The notes under the pieces were generated by a model. It saw only the letters and a program-made list of their open reading frames with translations, was not told the origin of the DNA and made no database searches. Both the position numbers and the translations under genes were made by a program. 64,000 nucleotides of DNA from an uncultured bacterium (GTDB lineage: Bacteria > Hydrogenedentota > Hydrogenedentia > Hydrogenedentales > CAILVY01): assembly GCA_937951485.1 (NCBI GenBank), contig CALEDJ010000016.1:124001-188000 (forward strand), given 5' to 3'. Positions 8,524 to 15,246 of the stretch are shown one piece after another (the first letter of the stretch is position 1; each line of letters starts with the position of its first letter).

Positions 8524-9318
8524 ATGCCTGTGACAGTCAAAGCAATCATCCTGACCGGATTCGGCATTAACTGCGACAACGAGACGACGCAGGCGCTCCG
8601 CCGCGCGGGGGCGGATGCCGCGCGCGTGCACCTGAATGACCTCGCGGCGAATCCTGAACTCCTGCATCGCGCCCATATCCTCGCCATCCCCGGCGGCTTC
8701 TCGTTCGGCGACGATATCGCTTCGGGAAAAATCCTCGCGAACCGCCTGCGCTACCGGCTCGGCGCGCCCATCAGGCGGTTCATCGCCGACGGCAAACTGA
8801 TCATCGGCATCTGCAACGGGTTTCAGGTCATGGTGAAAATGGGGATTCTTCCGTTTTTCGACGGGGAATTCGTGCAGGAAACCACGCTCACCAACAACGA
8901 TTCCAGCCGGTTTGAAAACCGTTGGGTCCATCTTGCGGCGAATCCCGATTCGCCATGTGTGTGGACGCGCGGCATCGCGCGCCTTGAACTGCCCATCCGC
9001 CACGGCGAAGGAAAATTCATCCCCCGCGATGAGGCCGTACTCCGGCGCCTGGGCGACAACGGCCAGATTGTCGTGCGCTATTGCCGGCCGGATGGCGCGC
9101 CCGCGCGCGGCGCGTTTCCGTTCAATCCCAACGGCGCAGTGGATGACATCGCGGGCATCTGCGACCCTTCCGGTCGGATTTTCGGCATGATGCCGCACCC
9201 CGAGGCGTTCGTGGATTTCACCAACCATCCGCGCTGGACCCGCGAGTCGCTGCCGGAAGAAGGCGCAGGACTTCAGGTTTTCCGCAACGCCGTGGAATAC
9301 GCGGAACGCGCGTTGTGA
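8524..9318 (+). CDS. purQ: FGAM synthase glutaminase subunit
   Basis: PurQ is a class I glutamine amidotransferase that releases ammonia from glutamine for PurL. The 264 residues include the oxyanion/nucleophile motif IIGICNGFQVMVKMG, with the catalytic Cys in ICNG, and a C-terminal MMPHPEAF that carries the catalytic His and Glu. The N-terminal KAIILTGFGINCDNETTQAL and IPGGFSFGDDIASG are typical. It begins 27 bases after purL and shares its transcript. The final R1 hairpin after it is oriented as a terminator for the opposing flagellin gene, and no separate terminator for purQ is obvious. Confidence 0.96.
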   Translation: MPVTVKAIILTGFGINCDNETTQALRRAGADAARVHLNDLAANPELLHRAHILAIPGGFSFGDDIASGKILANRLRYRLGAPIRRFIADGKLIIGICNGFQVMVKMGILPFFDGEFVQETTLTNNDSSRFENRWVHLAANPDSPCVWTRGIARLELPIRHGEGKFIPRDEAVLRRLGDNGQIVVRYCRPDGAPARGAFPFNPNGAVDDIAGICDPSGRIFGMMPHPEAFVDFTNHPRWTRESLPEEGAGLQVFRNAVEYAERAL

Positions 9319-9324
9319 GGCTTG

Positions 9325-9347
9325 AAAAAGTCGCAGGCCGAAGCCTG
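9325..9347 (-). terminator. Rho-independent terminator of the flagellin gene
   Basis: On the minus strand CAGGC-TTCG-GCCTG forms a UUCG-capped hairpin followed by CGACTTTTTC. It lies just past the flagellin stop codon at 9376. The hairpin is also the core of an R1 repeat, so one member of that family appears to serve as a terminator. Confidence 0.65.
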
Positions 9348-9361
9348 TACTCCAGAACTCC
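9334..9361 (+). repeat. Dispersed repeat R1, copy 2
   Basis: CAGGCCGAAGCCTG followed by TACTCCAGAACTCC, matching the other R1 copies except at the hairpin centre. Confidence 0.7.
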
Positions 9362-9375
9362 CGAACTGACCTACG

Positions 9376-10182
9376 CTATCCGCGCAGAAGGGAAAGCGCG
9401 TTCTGCGGGGCGACATTGCTCTGAATGAGCGCGGCGAGGCCGCCCTGCACCAGGATTTGCGCGCGCACGCGGTTCATTGTGGCCTGCGCGATGTCAACGT
9501 CCCGGATGGCGGATTCCGCCGCGGCGGCATTCTCGACCCCGATTTGCCGTTGGGTGATGGCGCTCTCAAAGCGGTTCATCTGCGCGCCGAGAGCGGCGCG
9601 ATTCTCGCCAATTGCGTTCATCGCCGCGTCCGCCGCGCCCAGGGCTGCGGCAGCCCCCGCCTGCGTGCTCAGGTCCACCGTGTCAATGCCCAGGGTGGAC
9701 GGTGTGGACGCGGCGACATTCACCTCGAGATCGCCCTCCGTGCCAAGCGGCACGTTCGCGCCGGTTTGCAGGATGTTCTGTCCGTTGAATTCGGTATTCT
9801 CCGCAATATCGCCAATCTGCTGGACAAGTTGCCGGGCTTCGGCATTCAGGGCGGCGCGCTGGTCATCCGTCAACGTGCCGTTCGCGGCCTGCGCCGCCAG
9901 TTCGCGGAGTCGTTGCGTCGCATCCATCTGCGCCGATAGCCCGCCCTCGGCCGTCTGCGCGTAGTTGACGCCGCTCTGGAGGTTGTTCATTTCCATCTGC
10001 CCCTGGCGGATACGGGTGCGGAACCGTTCAGCGATGGCCAACCCGGCCGCGTCATCCGCCGCGCGGTTGATGCGCAAGCCCGAAGCCATCTGGCGCAAGG
10101 CATTGTTCAAGAGTTGATTGGCGCGCTCCGTCTGCCGGTCCGCGCCCAATGCCGGGATATTGGAATTGATCGTCAGTCCCAT
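9376..10182 (-). CDS. Flagellin
   Basis: A 268-residue flagellin, the filament subunit exported by the flagellar type III system. The N-terminal D0/D1 region is very clear (MGLTINSNIPALGADRQTER, then QLLNNALRQMASGLRINRAADDAAGLAIAERF), as is the C-terminal D0 helix (AAAAESAIRDVDIAQATMNR, ending in LIQSNVAPQNALSLL). Between them only about 60 residues of variable D2 domain remain, so the filament surface would be minimal. A strong GGGAGG site lies 8 bases before the start. It is flanked by purQ and a sugar-nucleotide gene, and no other flagellar gene (FliD, FliS, CsrA, hook or motor) is in the window. It has its own promoter and terminator. It may be one of several flagellin copies. Confidence 0.95.
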   Translation of the reverse strand: MGLTINSNIPALGADRQTERANQLLNNALRQMASGLRINRAADDAAGLAIAERFRTRIRQGQMEMNNLQSGVNYAQTAEGGLSAQMDATQRLRELAAQAANGTLTDDQRAALNAEARQLVQQIGDIAENTEFNGQNILQTGANVPLGTEGDLEVNVAASTPSTLGIDTVDLSTQAGAAAALGAADAAMNAIGENRAALGAQMNRFESAITQRQIGVENAAAAESAIRDVDIAQATMNRVRAQILVQGGLAALIQSNVAPQNALSLLRG

Positions 10183-10255
10183 AGCGCATACCTCCCTTGC
10201 CGCAGGCGGGTTCGTTCCACGCGCATCCTGTCCGCATGCCCCGCCACCACGAAAT

Positions 10256-10284
10256 AGTATACCACATAATGGTGCTGTCTGGAA
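10256..10284 (-). promoter_or_regulatory. Candidate promoter of the flagellin gene
   Basis: On the minus strand a -35-like TTCCAG and a -10 TATACT are 17 bases apart, placing transcription start about 65 bases before the gene. It looks like a housekeeping-type promoter. I found no sigma-28 (TAAA/GCCGATAA) pattern, which is unusual for a flagellin. Confidence 0.4.
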
Positions 10285-10409
10285 TTTTTTGCCGGAAAAA
10301 TCAAGGAATACGCCCTGAAAACCGTGTTGATTTATGACGATTTCAAGGGCATTTCACAGCACCCGGAGTTTTCAGGACGGCCCTGAGAGGATTTCACCAT
10401 TATGCAGAC

Positions 10410-11351
10410 CTATCCTTGGGCAAGGACGTTCCGGAAATAGGCGATGGTTTCCTTCAGCCCTTCGCGCAGGGGGATGGTCGGCTGCCATCCGAGGCGTTCC
10501 CTGGCGAGGGTGATGTCGGGGCGGCGGCGGGTCGGATCGTTTTCCGGAAGCGGCTTGTATTCGATCACCGACTTGGAATCGGTCATTTCGGCCACGGTCT
10601 CGGCCAGTTCCTTGATGGTGAATTCGCCGGGATTGCCGAGATTGACCGGGCCGGTGAAGTCTTGGCAGTCCATCATGCGGATGATGCCGTCCACCAGGTC
10701 GCTCACATAGCAGAACGAACGGGTCTGGCTGCCGTCGCCGTAGATGGTGATAGGGTGGTTGCGGAGCGCCTGCACGACGAAATTGCTGACCACGCGGCCG
10801 TCATTCACAAGCATCCGCGGTCCGTAGGTGTTGAAGATGCGGATGACGCGGATGTCCACGCCGTTCTGGCGGTGATAATCGAAGAACAGCGCCTCGGCGA
10901 CGCGCTTGCCTTCGTCATAGCAACTGCGGATGCCGATGGGGTTGACATTGCCCCAGTAGGACTCGACCTGCGGATGCACGGTGGGGTCGCCATAGACCTC
11001 CGACGTGGACGCCTGCAAGACCCGCGCCTTCACGCGCTTGGCCAGTCCGAGCATGTTCAGCGCGCCCATAACGCTGGTCTTGATGGTCTTGACCGGGTTG
11101 AATTGATAATGCACCGGCGAGGCTGGGCACGCGAAATTGTAGATACGGTCCACCTCCAGCATGATGGGGTTGGTCACGTCGTGGCGTACCAGTTCAAACT
11201 GCGGGCTGCCGAGCAGGTGCGCGATGTTCTGCTTGCGGCCTGTGAAGAAATTGTCCAGGCACAGCACCTGCTCGCCGCGCGCGAGCAGCGCCTCGCACAA
11301 ATGCGACCCGATAAAGCCCGCACCGCCTGTCACCAGATTTACGTGCGACAT
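10410..11351 (-). CDS. UDP-glucuronate decarboxylase (UDP-xylose synthase)
   Basis: A 313-residue extended short-chain dehydrogenase that converts UDP-glucuronate to UDP-xylose using bound NAD. The NAD motif [16 protein letters not shown] is at the N-terminus. [20 protein letters not shown] and the catalytic [13 protein letters not shown] (Tyr-x3-Lys) match the bacterial and plant UXS group closely, as does [21 protein letters not shown]. The frame is open further upstream, but the ATG at 11351 has AAAGGAG about 10 bases before it and starts the conserved [15 protein letters not shown]. It is a single gene with no glycan neighbours on this strand; UDP-xylose would feed surface polysaccharide or lipopolysaccharide assembly. 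Confidence 0.92.
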   Translation of the reverse strand: MSHVNLVTGGAGFIGSHLCEALLARGEQVLCLDNFFTGRKQNIAHLLGSPQFELVRHDVTNPIMLEVDRIYNFACPASPVHYQFNPVKTIKTSVMGALNMLGLAKRVKARVLQASTSEVYGDPTVHPQVESYWGNVNPIGIRSCYDEGKRVAEALFFDYHRQNGVDIRVIRIFNTYGPRMLVNDGRVVSNFVVQALRNHPITIYGDGSQTRSFCYVSDLVDGIIRMMDCQDFTGPVNLGNPGEFTIKELAETVAEMTDSKSVIEYKPLPENDPTRRRPDITLARERLGWQPTIPLREGLKETIAYFRNVLAQG

Positions 11352-11520
11352 GGAAAAGTCATCTCCTTTATTTGGCTGCATGATGCGGCGGCGGATATGT
11401 ACCTCTGCAATATCGTCCTGCCGCCGAAGACGCCACCCATTGTAGAGCATTGGCCGGGCGTATTGCATCTGTGGGTCTTGGGTGGGAGCAGCGGCGCGTT
11501 ACCCACCAACAGAACACCAG

Positions 11521-11565
11521 GGACAACAGGGACAACAGGGACTGTAAGGACAATAGGGATAACGG
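11521..11565 (+). repeat. 9-bp GGAC array A
   Basis: Five imperfect copies of a 9-base unit, from GGACAACAG (twice) through GGACTGTAA and GGACAATAG to GGATAACGG. It lies upstream of the UDP-glucuronate decarboxylase and has no ribosome-binding site or gene around it. Confidence 0.7.
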
Positions 11566-11623
11566 GAAAAGCGGCAAAATTGAGGACATTGGCGCCGTCA
11601 GCCGCGTCGGGTCTCCGCTTCTC

Positions 11624-11686
11624 GTCCGCCCCGTCCGACCCGTCCGATTCGTCCAAGCCGTCCAAACTGTCCGACTGGTCCGACAA
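11624..11686 (-). repeat. 9-bp GGAC array B (inverted relative to A)
   Basis: Seven copies of a 9-base unit starting GTCC (GTCCGCCCC, GTCCGACCC, GTCCGATTC, GTCCAAGCC, GTCCAAACT, GTCCGACTG, GTCCGACAA). Read on the minus strand each unit ends in GGAC, the same core as arrays A, C and D. Confidence 0.75.
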
Positions 11687-11739
11687 GAACAAATCATGCC
11701 GTAGCCCAGCACCCGGCACCTTCTCGCGGGGTTACCGGG

Positions 11740-12660
11740 TTATGTTTCCGGTGCCGCTTCCGGTGCGGCGACGCTTTGCTTCTCGGCGCGCCCGGCGATA
11801 ACAATGGGGAACAGCGCCGGCACCGCCCATACGCCAATGGCGACCACGCCGAAACTGCCGGTCCACGGTTCCACGGGGATGGGGAAGAGATATTGCCAGA
11901 CGCCCTCGTAGGCCTGGGCGAAGAAGGAACCGAGGCCCACCGCAGCCAGGCCCACATGGGCGCTGCGGCGCTGGATTTCACCAAGCACGACGCTGAGCAG
12001 CATCAACATGACGGCGAAGCGCGGCAACAGACGCCAAAAGTCCTGGGTGCGATCGATGCCGGAAAAAGCGAGATAAAGGAGCGGCAGCGCCCAGACAAGC
12101 CAGAACACGCCGACAAGCGCATAGGCCGCAGGGCGGCCCAAGGGCATCAGCCGGGGCAGCAGGTAGCCCCGCCAGCCCAGTTCATTGCCCAGCGCGGCCA
12201 GCGCGAAAAGCGTCGCACCGAGCACAATGCTCAGCAATGCCCCCCCTATCAGCGCGACCATCGGCGCAACGGCGGCCACCGGCCCGCTCAGCGGGTGAAA
12301 CATCATGGCGTTAATCCGGGTCATCAGCCCTGACATGCCCCACTGCGGCCGGGTCCATCCCACATATGCAATGATCACATGCGTCATGACAAATGCGCCA
12401 AACACCACCAGCGCAATCCGCGTCGCCGGGCCGGCGGGAATGGGCCAGAGGCGCGGACGCGGATAATCGTGGGAGGGCGCGGCAAGCGATGCGATCAGTG
12501 CGCCCAGCGCCGGCGTCCACAACAACGCAATAAAGAGCAGGTTGTTCAGGAGATTGGGATTCTCAAACACAATCAGTCCGGCATAGGCCGACGCCAGCCC
12601 GGCCAGACAGGTGACGCCGATACTCACCACCAGATAGACGACAATTCCCTTGATGTGCAT
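11740..12660 (-). CDS. CPBP-family membrane protein, probably not a protease
   Basis: A 306-residue integral membrane protein with about eight hydrophobic segments. It aligns by eye with CPBP intramembrane metalloproteases (Rce1-like): LGNELGWRGYLLPRL at about 157-171 and FWLVWALPLLY at about 186-196. In active members these read EE..WRG and W.HLP. Here the first Glu is Asn159 and the conserved His is Ala191, and the third His motif is also not evident (RRSAHVGLAAVGLGSF). Only Glu160 and Arg164 remain, so metal binding is doubtful. The GTG at 12672 is an alternative start, but its GAGGA would touch the codon; the ATG at 12660 is 11 bases from GAGGAG. No operon partner is close. A scaffold or immunity-like role is possible but unproven. 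Confidence 0.75.
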   Translation of the reverse strand: MHIKGIVVYLVVSIGVTCLAGLASAYAGLIVFENPNLLNNLLFIALLWTPALGALIASLAAPSHDYPRPRLWPIPAGPATRIALVVFGAFVMTHVIIAYVGWTRPQWGMSGLMTRINAMMFHPLSGPVAAVAPMVALIGGALLSIVLGATLFALAALGNELGWRGYLLPRLMPLGRPAAYALVGVFWLVWALPLLYLAFSGIDRTQDFWRLLPRFAVMLMLLSVVLGEIQRRSAHVGLAAVGLGSFFAQAYEGVWQYLFPIPVEPWTGSFGVVAIGVWAVPALFPIVIAGRAEKQSVAAPEAAPET

Positions 12661-12803
12661 TCCTTTTTTCACTCCTCACGGTCAATAGAGGCGGTTGCGT
12701 CGGCGCAGATGGGCACTATCCTCCCGTCCGCCTTTCGGCCAATAATGTGATCCGCGCCCATTGTGCCCAAGCATGGGGGCGCCGCGCAAACGACCGCCGG
12801 TTT

Positions 12804-13727
12804 TCATTCTCTTTTTGGCTGGTAATAAGCGCGGCCCTCGATGAGCACGACCTCGACGGCCCCCTGCTCGAGCAGCGCGTCGAGACATTGCTGGGCAGTG
12901 GCTTGGGACAGCCCCAGGCCCTGTTCGAGGTCCGCCGCGGTGCAGGGATGCCGCCGCGTCATGGCGATCACGGCATCCGGATCGGCCGCTGTCAAAGCCC
13001 CGGTGTGCACATCAGGAAAATCCGCCACCACCTCGGCGGGGGGGTGGAATATGTGCGTGAGGGCTTCCAGTTTGTTGTGCGGTACCGCCAGCCTGCCGCC
13101 CTCGGCGCTGGGGCGGGTGACGGTGTTTAATTGTACGCGGTCGGGCCGGATGCGGCGGGCGCAGGCGGCGATTTTGCGCACCTGTTCCTCGGTATCGGTC
13201 ACGCCCGCGAGCAGCAGAACCTCCAGCCAGTATGCTCCGGAATAGATGCTCCGGAATCCGGCCAGACCCTCGACCATCGGCGCAAAGCGCACCGCAGGGT
13301 CAGGACGGTTCACTTTGGCGAAGGCCGGCGCATCGCCCGCATCGAGGGAGGGAATCACGACATCGGCGGCCAACAGGTCGCGCTGTACGTCGGGACACCC
13401 GAGCAGCGCGCCGTTGGTCAGTACAGCCACAGGAACATCGCACAGGGCCTTGATGCCCGCAACGACCGCGCCCAAGCCGGCGTGCAACGTCGGCTCGCCC
13501 GACCCCGCCAGGGTGATGTAATCCGGACGGTCGCGATCCAATGCGCGGGCGACCTCGGCGAGCACCTCGTTTACCGGCGTCCATTCGCGGCGCGCGGTCG
13601 TTCTGCGCGTCGTGCAGCCCAGTTGGCAATAGACGCAATCATAGACGCAGGTCTTGGACGGGATCAGATCCACGCCCAAAGACCGCCCCAGGCGCCGTGA
13701 AAGCACTGGCCCGAACACATATTGCAT
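12804..13727 (-). CDS. Radical SAM protein (COG0731-like)
   Basis: A 307-residue radical S-adenosylmethionine enzyme. Near the N-terminus it has GPVLSRRLGRSLGVDLIP followed by the cluster motif CVYDCVYCQLG (Cys-x3-Cys-x2-Cys), then a SAM-binding ITLAGSGEPTLH (the GGE-like motif) and VLTNGALL. These are features of the COG0731 group, relatives of wyosine-base enzymes whose bacterial substrate is unknown. The last 60 residues (CTAADLEQGLGLSQATAQQC and EVVLIEGRAYYQ) form a winged-helix-like tail. I chose the ATG at 13727, 9 bases after GGGAG, over the ATG six codons upstream, which has no ribosome site. It is divergent from the isomerase gene next to it. Confidence 0.88.
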   Translation of the reverse strand: MQYVFGPVLSRRLGRSLGVDLIPSKTCVYDCVYCQLGCTTRRTTARREWTPVNEVLAEVARALDRDRPDYITLAGSGEPTLHAGLGAVVAGIKALCDVPVAVLTNGALLGCPDVQRDLLAADVVIPSLDAGDAPAFAKVNRPDPAVRFAPMVEGLAGFRSIYSGAYWLEVLLLAGVTDTEEQVRKIAACARRIRPDRVQLNTVTRPSAEGGRLAVPHNKLEALTHIFHPPAEVVADFPDVHTGALTAADPDAVIAMTRRHPCTAADLEQGLGLSQATAQQCLDALLEQGAVEVVLIEGRAYYQPKRE

Positions 13728-13953
13728 GGTGGGAATCTCCCGCATATTGTCGAAAAACGCACATCAATGTGTTGGGAGCGGAACGGCCCATTGACCTCCG
13801 CGATGGAGACAATGGTACCAAAAAAACGCCGGGGAAGCAGGCAACCGACATCGCGGAGAGCAGCCGATGGTTGTTGGGCCGGGGCTGCGGGGGAATTGCG
13901 GCGCATGACGGGGCTTGGGTATGCTACCGGGAACAACCCAGGAGGACAGGACC

Positions 13954-14841
13954 ATGATACGACGCTCTTTCCTGACGACATGCGCGGCCGCAGCCTCCGG
14001 CGCGGCTTTTTGGAGACAGATGCCCGTGCTGGCGGCAGCCCCGGACGACAAGCCCTTCGCAAAGGTGAAACTGAACATGTCCGCGCCGCTCGACTGGTTT
14101 CCCGGACGCCGCCCCACGGAGAAGATGGAAGCGGCGGCGGCGTGGGGGCTGCGCGCCGTGGAATGGCTCGGCGCATCGGGCAGGCCGGAGGAACTGGGCG
14201 CGAAACTGGATGAACTGGGCATGGAATTGAGTTGCATCGGCGGCGCAGGGAAAATCGCGCCGGGCGGCATGGTGAATCCGGACGATCATGACGAAGTCGT
14301 AGCGCATTTCAAGGGCCGGGTCGAATTCGCCAAGAAGGCCCGGTGCCGCCAACTGGTCGGTCTCACCGGCAACGAGCGTGACGACACCTCCCGCGAGCAG
14401 CAGACGGAATACGTCATCCAATGCCTGAAGCGGCTCGCGCCCATCGCAGAGGACAACGACGTTGTGCTGGTCCTCGAGGCGCTGAATCCGCTCGTGGACC
14501 ATCGCGGCTATTTCCTGTACCGCACCGACCACACCATGCAGATCATGGAGGCGGTGGACAGCCCCAACGTCAAGATGCTCTTCGACATTTACCACCAGCA
14601 AATCAGCGAGGGCAACGTCATCCGCAACGCCACGCAGAACATTGCGCGCATCGGGCATTTCCATGTCGCCGACAACCCCGGCCGCAAAGAACCCGGCACC
14701 GGCGAACTGAACTACGCCAATATCTTCAAGGCCATCAGCGAAACCGGATACGACAAGTACATCGCGCTCGAATGCGGCCATTCCACCGGGAACTACGAGG
14801 ACACGCTGCGCGCCACCCTTGCCTGCCTCCAGGGGCTGTGA
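13954..14841 (+). CDS. Tat-exported hydroxypyruvate isomerase-like TIM-barrel protein
   Basis: A 295-residue sugar-phosphate isomerase/epimerase-like protein of the AP-endonuclease-2 superfamily, closest by eye to hydroxypyruvate isomerase. It starts with a twin-arginine signal (IRRSFLTTCAAAASGAAF). Barrel residues include VLEALNP (Glu metal ligand), MLFDIYHQQI (Asp and His ligands), GHFHVADNPGRKEPGTGELNY and YIALECGHS. The ATG at 13954 follows AGGAGG by about 8 bases. Twin-arginine copies of this family are frequent in Hydrogenedentota and planctomycete-like genomes next to Gfo/Idh/MocA oxidoreductases; here it is alone, with a similarly exported oxidoreductase at 34.6 kb. Its natural substrate is unknown; a keto-sugar epimerisation is more likely than glyoxylate metabolism outside the cytoplasm. 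Confidence 0.85.
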   Translation: MIRRSFLTTCAAAASGAAFWRQMPVLAAAPDDKPFAKVKLNMSAPLDWFPGRRPTEKMEAAAAWGLRAVEWLGASGRPEELGAKLDELGMELSCIGGAGKIAPGGMVNPDDHDEVVAHFKGRVEFAKKARCRQLVGLTGNERDDTSREQQTEYVIQCLKRLAPIAEDNDVVLVLEALNPLVDHRGYFLYRTDHTMQIMEAVDSPNVKMLFDIYHQQISEGNVIRNATQNIARIGHFHVADNPGRKEPGTGELNYANIFKAISETGYDKYIALECGHSTGNYEDTLRATLACLQGL

Positions 14842-14905
14842 ACGCGGCGCGGGCGCTTCGCCTGACGGCGTGTGCCAGGTGGACGGGCACAGGCTGAATG
14901 TTTTG

Positions 14906-14950
14906 GGAACTACAGGACCTGCAGGACCAACAGGACCAATAGGACACATT
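14906..14950 (+). repeat. 9-bp GGAC array C
   Basis: Five units of 9 bases (GGAACTACA, GGACCTGCA, GGACCAACA, GGACCAATA, GGACACATT), starting about 65 bases after the isomerase stop. One frame would read Gly-Pro-Thr/Ala like collagen, but there is no start signal. Confidence 0.7.
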
Positions 14951-15036
14951 TCGGGACAACACACAAAAGATGGAAAGCACCGACAGCGTGCGCCGGACAA
15001 TGCCCCGGGATCAGCAGAAAAAATCATATATGACGA

Positions 15037-15131
15037 GGCCCTTGCAAAACCTCCCGTGTCATGCGCGTCTCGCCCATGACACGGGCAGGATGCCCGTGCT
15101 GCATTGGATAACAGAAGGTTTTGCAAGAGCC
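15037..15131. mobile_element. Small nested inverted-repeat (MITE-like) element
   Basis: The ends are 16-base inverted repeats with one mismatch (core CTTGCAAAACCT at 15041 and its complement at 15116). Inside are CCCGTGTCATG at 15053 with its complement at 15075, and a CACGGGCA-GGA-TGCCCGTG hairpin at 15080-15098. The 95-base span has no coding capacity. Terminal inverted repeats and internal hairpins suggest a miniature element, but no target-site duplication is certain. Confidence 0.5.
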
Positions 15132-15246
15132 TTTGACGTGTGCTTTTCATAGGTCCTCTCCGTCCTATAACATCCTGTTTTGCAATATTTTCCACAAATC
15201 CTCCGCCGCGCACCGCCCGCGGCGGCGCGGGCAAAAAGGACGTTCC

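Larger units (their letters stand above)
14842..15246. other. Gene-free stretch with array C and a MITE-like element
   Basis: About 405 bases. The first third holds 9-bp GGAC array C, the middle a nested inverted-repeat element at 15037-15131. No frame with a ribosome site or family match was seen. Confidence 0.6.

Noticed and set aside
11450-11704. Collagen-like Gly-x-x frame over array A
   Set aside because: No ribosome-binding site or start; the Gly-x-x pattern follows from the 9-base period alone.
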